The position numbers and the translations under genes are program-made. From Rhodospirillaceae bacterium (GTDB lineage: Bacteria; Pseudomonadota; Alphaproteobacteria; Rhodospirillales; Rhodospirillaceae): a DNA stretch of 17,804 bases. The stretch lies in the NCBI GenBank assembly GCA_002691085.1, contig NZGX01000046.1, forward strand, positions 49,553-67,356, written 5' to 3'. The notes below the pieces were generated by a model. The model was given only the letters and a program-made list of their open reading frames with translations. It was not told the origin of the DNA and searched no databases. Shown piece after piece: positions 16,227-17,804 of this stretch; position 1 is the first letter of the stretch; each line of letters starts with the position of its first letter.

Positions 16227-16742
16227 TTATGTAAAAACCAAATTTCTGACTTTAGTAAAAACCCATGCGGATAATGGATAAAAAGCCAAAGTTAAAATAT
16301 AAGTAAATAATAAATCAATCAGGGATGAAAAACTAGTTTCTGATAGAATAGAAATAATTACCCACTTAAGTATTAAAGCGGCAAAACAAATAAAAGAAAA
16401 AGCAAGCCAGGTATTTTTAAAAGAATCATCTGAGAATAACTTTTGCTGATTAAAAATGACCCACTGAACTGTAAGAATGGTCAAGGAACTACTACCCAAA
16501 GCAAGACCAAACAAAATATCCTCTATAAGACCCAACGAAAAACCAGATCCATATGAAAATAAATCTGGTTTATAAACTGACCAATAGTATGCTCCGATTA
16601 TTGAATAAATTGGTAAAACTTCAACCAAGCCAGAAACCTTTGTAGGAGATATACCAAACAATATAAAAAGCAATACGATAATAAAAGGAATTGCAGATCT
16701 TAACCAAATATTTAACTTATCTAAAAATTGATCAGCTTCCAT
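16227..16742 (-). CDS. mreD: Rod-shape-determining membrane protein MreD
   Basis: MreD is an integral inner-membrane protein that links MreC to the RodA-PBP2 synthase. At 171 residues it has the usual length and shows five or so hydrophobic segments, with the family's weakly conserved features: a GLxxD-like loop (SLGLIEDILFGLALGSSSL) and the polar YWSVYKPDLFSYGSGF segment. Sequence conservation in this family is low, so the call rests mainly on position, topology and this motif. It starts 3 nt after the mreC stop and ends 1 nt before mrdA, a typical coupled arrangement with no Shine-Dalgarno site of its own. Confidence 0.9.
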   Translation of the reverse strand: MEADQFLDKLNIWLRSAIPFIIVLLFILFGISPTKVSGLVEVLPIYSIIGAYYWSVYKPDLFSYGSGFSLGLIEDILFGLALGSSSLTILTVQWVIFNQQKLFSDDSFKNTWLAFSFICFAALILKWVIISILSETSFSSLIDLLFTYILTLAFYPLSAWVFTKVRNLVFT

Positions 16743-16745
16743 ATA

Positions 16746-17594
16746 TCAATCTAACCTTAGGTCAGTTAATACTTTATACTTAAGCACCCTAACAAATTGT
16801 AATTTATCTCTAGAAGCAAAGGTTTCAACAAGAATGTTTTTTTTATCAATTGATACAACTTTACCTATTGGGAGGCCGGGTGGAAATGCACCTGCATCCC
16901 CTGAAGTAATTACTTTATCTCCCAGACTAACTGACCTCTTTAAACCTAGGTAGATAATCCTAGGTCGCAAAGAATTGTTACCTGATAAAATTGCATTATA
17001 CCCCGCATCTCCAACTCTGACTGGTATTCTAGAGTTTATATCATTAATGAGAAGAACTCGCGAAGAACTATTTCCTACCTGGGTAATCCTACCTACAAGA
17101 CCAATCTCATTTACAACTGCCTGCCCTTTTTGAATCCCATCTTTATTACCTCCAGTAATGATTATACTTTGAGCAAAAGCACCACCAGTGTCTGCGACCA
17201 CTCTAGCAGTTATCTCTTCTGCTTCCGGTTCATCAATAACATTTAATAATTTCTTAAGTTGCTGGTTTTCAGCCTCCAGCTGACTTGCAAGAGAAAACCA
17301 CCTCATTAGTGTTTTATTATCTTGCTTTAACCTTGTATTTTGATCCCTAATTGCAGCCAATTCCTCAATATTTTTTATGAATTGAGAAATTGCATTTGCG
17401 GGAACACCCATAATCGTAATCACTGGTCTAAACAAATCCGTAAATGCTGAACTGATTCTATTTACGATAAATGTGTCTGCCTTACCAATTAACATTATTG
17501 TAAAAGTGATCAATATAAGTGTTATAAAGGTAAATCGTTGAAAAAAATTTCTTATATTACCTAAACGTGAAAACTTAGAAGAATTCTGCTTCAA
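16746..17594 (-). CDS. mreC: Rod-shape-determining protein MreC
   Basis: MreC is a periplasmic scaffold anchored in the inner membrane that activates PBP2. The 282-residue protein has a membrane segment at about 20-38 (FITLILITFTIMLIG), a coiled coil at about 70-115 (IRDQNTRLKQDNKTL, LEAENQQLKKLLNV) and the two-barrel C-terminal domain (ITARVVAD, VVNEIGLVGRITQVG, VLLINDINSRIPV, GDKVITSGDAGAFPPGLPIG). The start is TTG: AGGGGGAT lies about 4 nt upstream, and an in-frame TAG immediately before that site rules out a longer protein. It begins 41 nt after mreB and ends 3 nt before mreD. The rare start codon may keep MreC below MreB in abundance; that is inference. Confidence 0.96.
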   Translation of the reverse strand: MKQNSSKFSRLGNIRNFFQRFTFITLILITFTIMLIGKADTFIVNRISSAFTDLFRPVITIMGVPANAISQFIKNIEELAAIRDQNTRLKQDNKTLMRWFSLASQLEAENQQLKKLLNVIDEPEAEEITARVVADTGGAFAQSIIITGGNKDGIQKGQAVVNEIGLVGRITQVGNSSSRVLLINDINSRIPVRVGDAGYNAILSGNNSLRPRIIYLGLKRSVSLGDKVITSGDAGAFPPGLPIGKVVSIDKKNILVETFASRDKLQFVRVLKYKVLTDLRLD

Positions 17595-17608
17595 GTTATC
17601 CCCCTATG
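17594..17608 (-). promoter_or_regulatory. Ribosome binding site supporting the TTG start of mreC
   Basis: The minus strand reads TAGGGGGATAACTTG: a strong G-rich Shine-Dalgarno core 5-6 nt before TTG, with an in-frame TAG just upstream. No ATG or GTG alternative exists nearby. Confidence 0.75.
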
Positions 17609-17635
17609 AAAGAATAAACTTAATAGCTAAAAAAA

Positions 17636-17804
17636 TTAATACATCGATGAAAGTACAGAACGCATATTTTTCATCTGCTCGAGTGCCTTTCCGGTACCAA
17701 GAGCAACACAATTTAACGGCTCATCTGCCAAAGAAACTGGCAGACCAGTTGCATGTCTAAGAACAAAATCAAGGTGTGTTAACATTGACCCACCTCCTGT
17801 TAAA
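17636..17804 (-). CDS. mreB: MreB, C-terminal end only (partial)
   Basis: Only the last 56 codons are in the window. They read LTGGGSMLTHLDFVLRHATG, then LPVSLADEPLNCVALGTGKA and an end in RSVLSSMY. This matches the C-terminus of the actin-like rod-shape protein MreB, including the GGG nucleotide-binding loop and the VALGTGKALE helix start. MreB polymerises under the inner membrane and positions the MreC/MreD/RodA/PBP2 machinery encoded directly downstream. The gene continues past the right edge, and its promoter is not visible. Confidence 0.95.
   Translation of the reverse strand, partial: LTGGGSMLTHLDFVLRHATGLPVSLADEPLNCVALGTGKALEQMKNMRSVLSSMY

Overview
The window reads as a stretch of A+T-rich alphaproteobacterial chromosome. 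The clearest hint is the cell-shape cluster at the right end (mreB, mreC, mreD, mrdA, rodA), whose PBP2 and RodA N-termini look alphaproteobacterial. The organism is Gram-negative in any case, because it encodes an outer-membrane beta-barrel and several exported c-type cytochromes. A marine origin would fit the A+T richness but is only a guess. I see no tRNA, rRNA, insertion sequence, integrase or CRISPR array.

Layout. (1) Positions 1-6997, + strand: three tightly packed genes. They are the 3' part of a gene for a protein with repeated GlcG/HbpS-like (haem-binding) modules, a 606-residue outer-membrane beta-barrel, and a 1268-residue exported decahaem cytochrome c that ends in an LVIVD-type beta-propeller. 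(2) Positions 7089-11835, - strand: an apparent operon read right to left. It holds an FMN/acyl-CoA-dehydrogenase-type monooxygenase, an exported protein of unknown function whose start is shifted by a 10-nt homopolymer, an exported pentahaem cytochrome with one CX4CH site, and NADP-type glutamate dehydrogenase gdhA. A good promoter with a palindrome in its spacer lies in front of it. (3) Positions 12019-13134, + strand: a lone, more A+T-rich GT61-family glycosyltransferase gene. (4) Positions 13216-17804, - strand: mreB (3' end only), mreC, mreD, mrdA and rodA, the core of the elongasome that builds lateral-wall peptidoglycan.

How the parts may work together. The mre genes form a conventional housekeeping unit. 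The left half is the unusual part. The two cytochromes together carry 15 predicted c-haems, and the larger one is encoded directly behind an outer-membrane barrel and a putative haem-binding protein. The simplest hypothesis is an envelope-spanning or periplasmic redox module, possibly a non-canonical porin-cytochrome conduit. Its substrate cannot be read from the sequence. The second cytochrome operon ends in gdhA, which raises but does not establish a link to nitrogen metabolism. No stretch longer than 300 bases lacks a gene.
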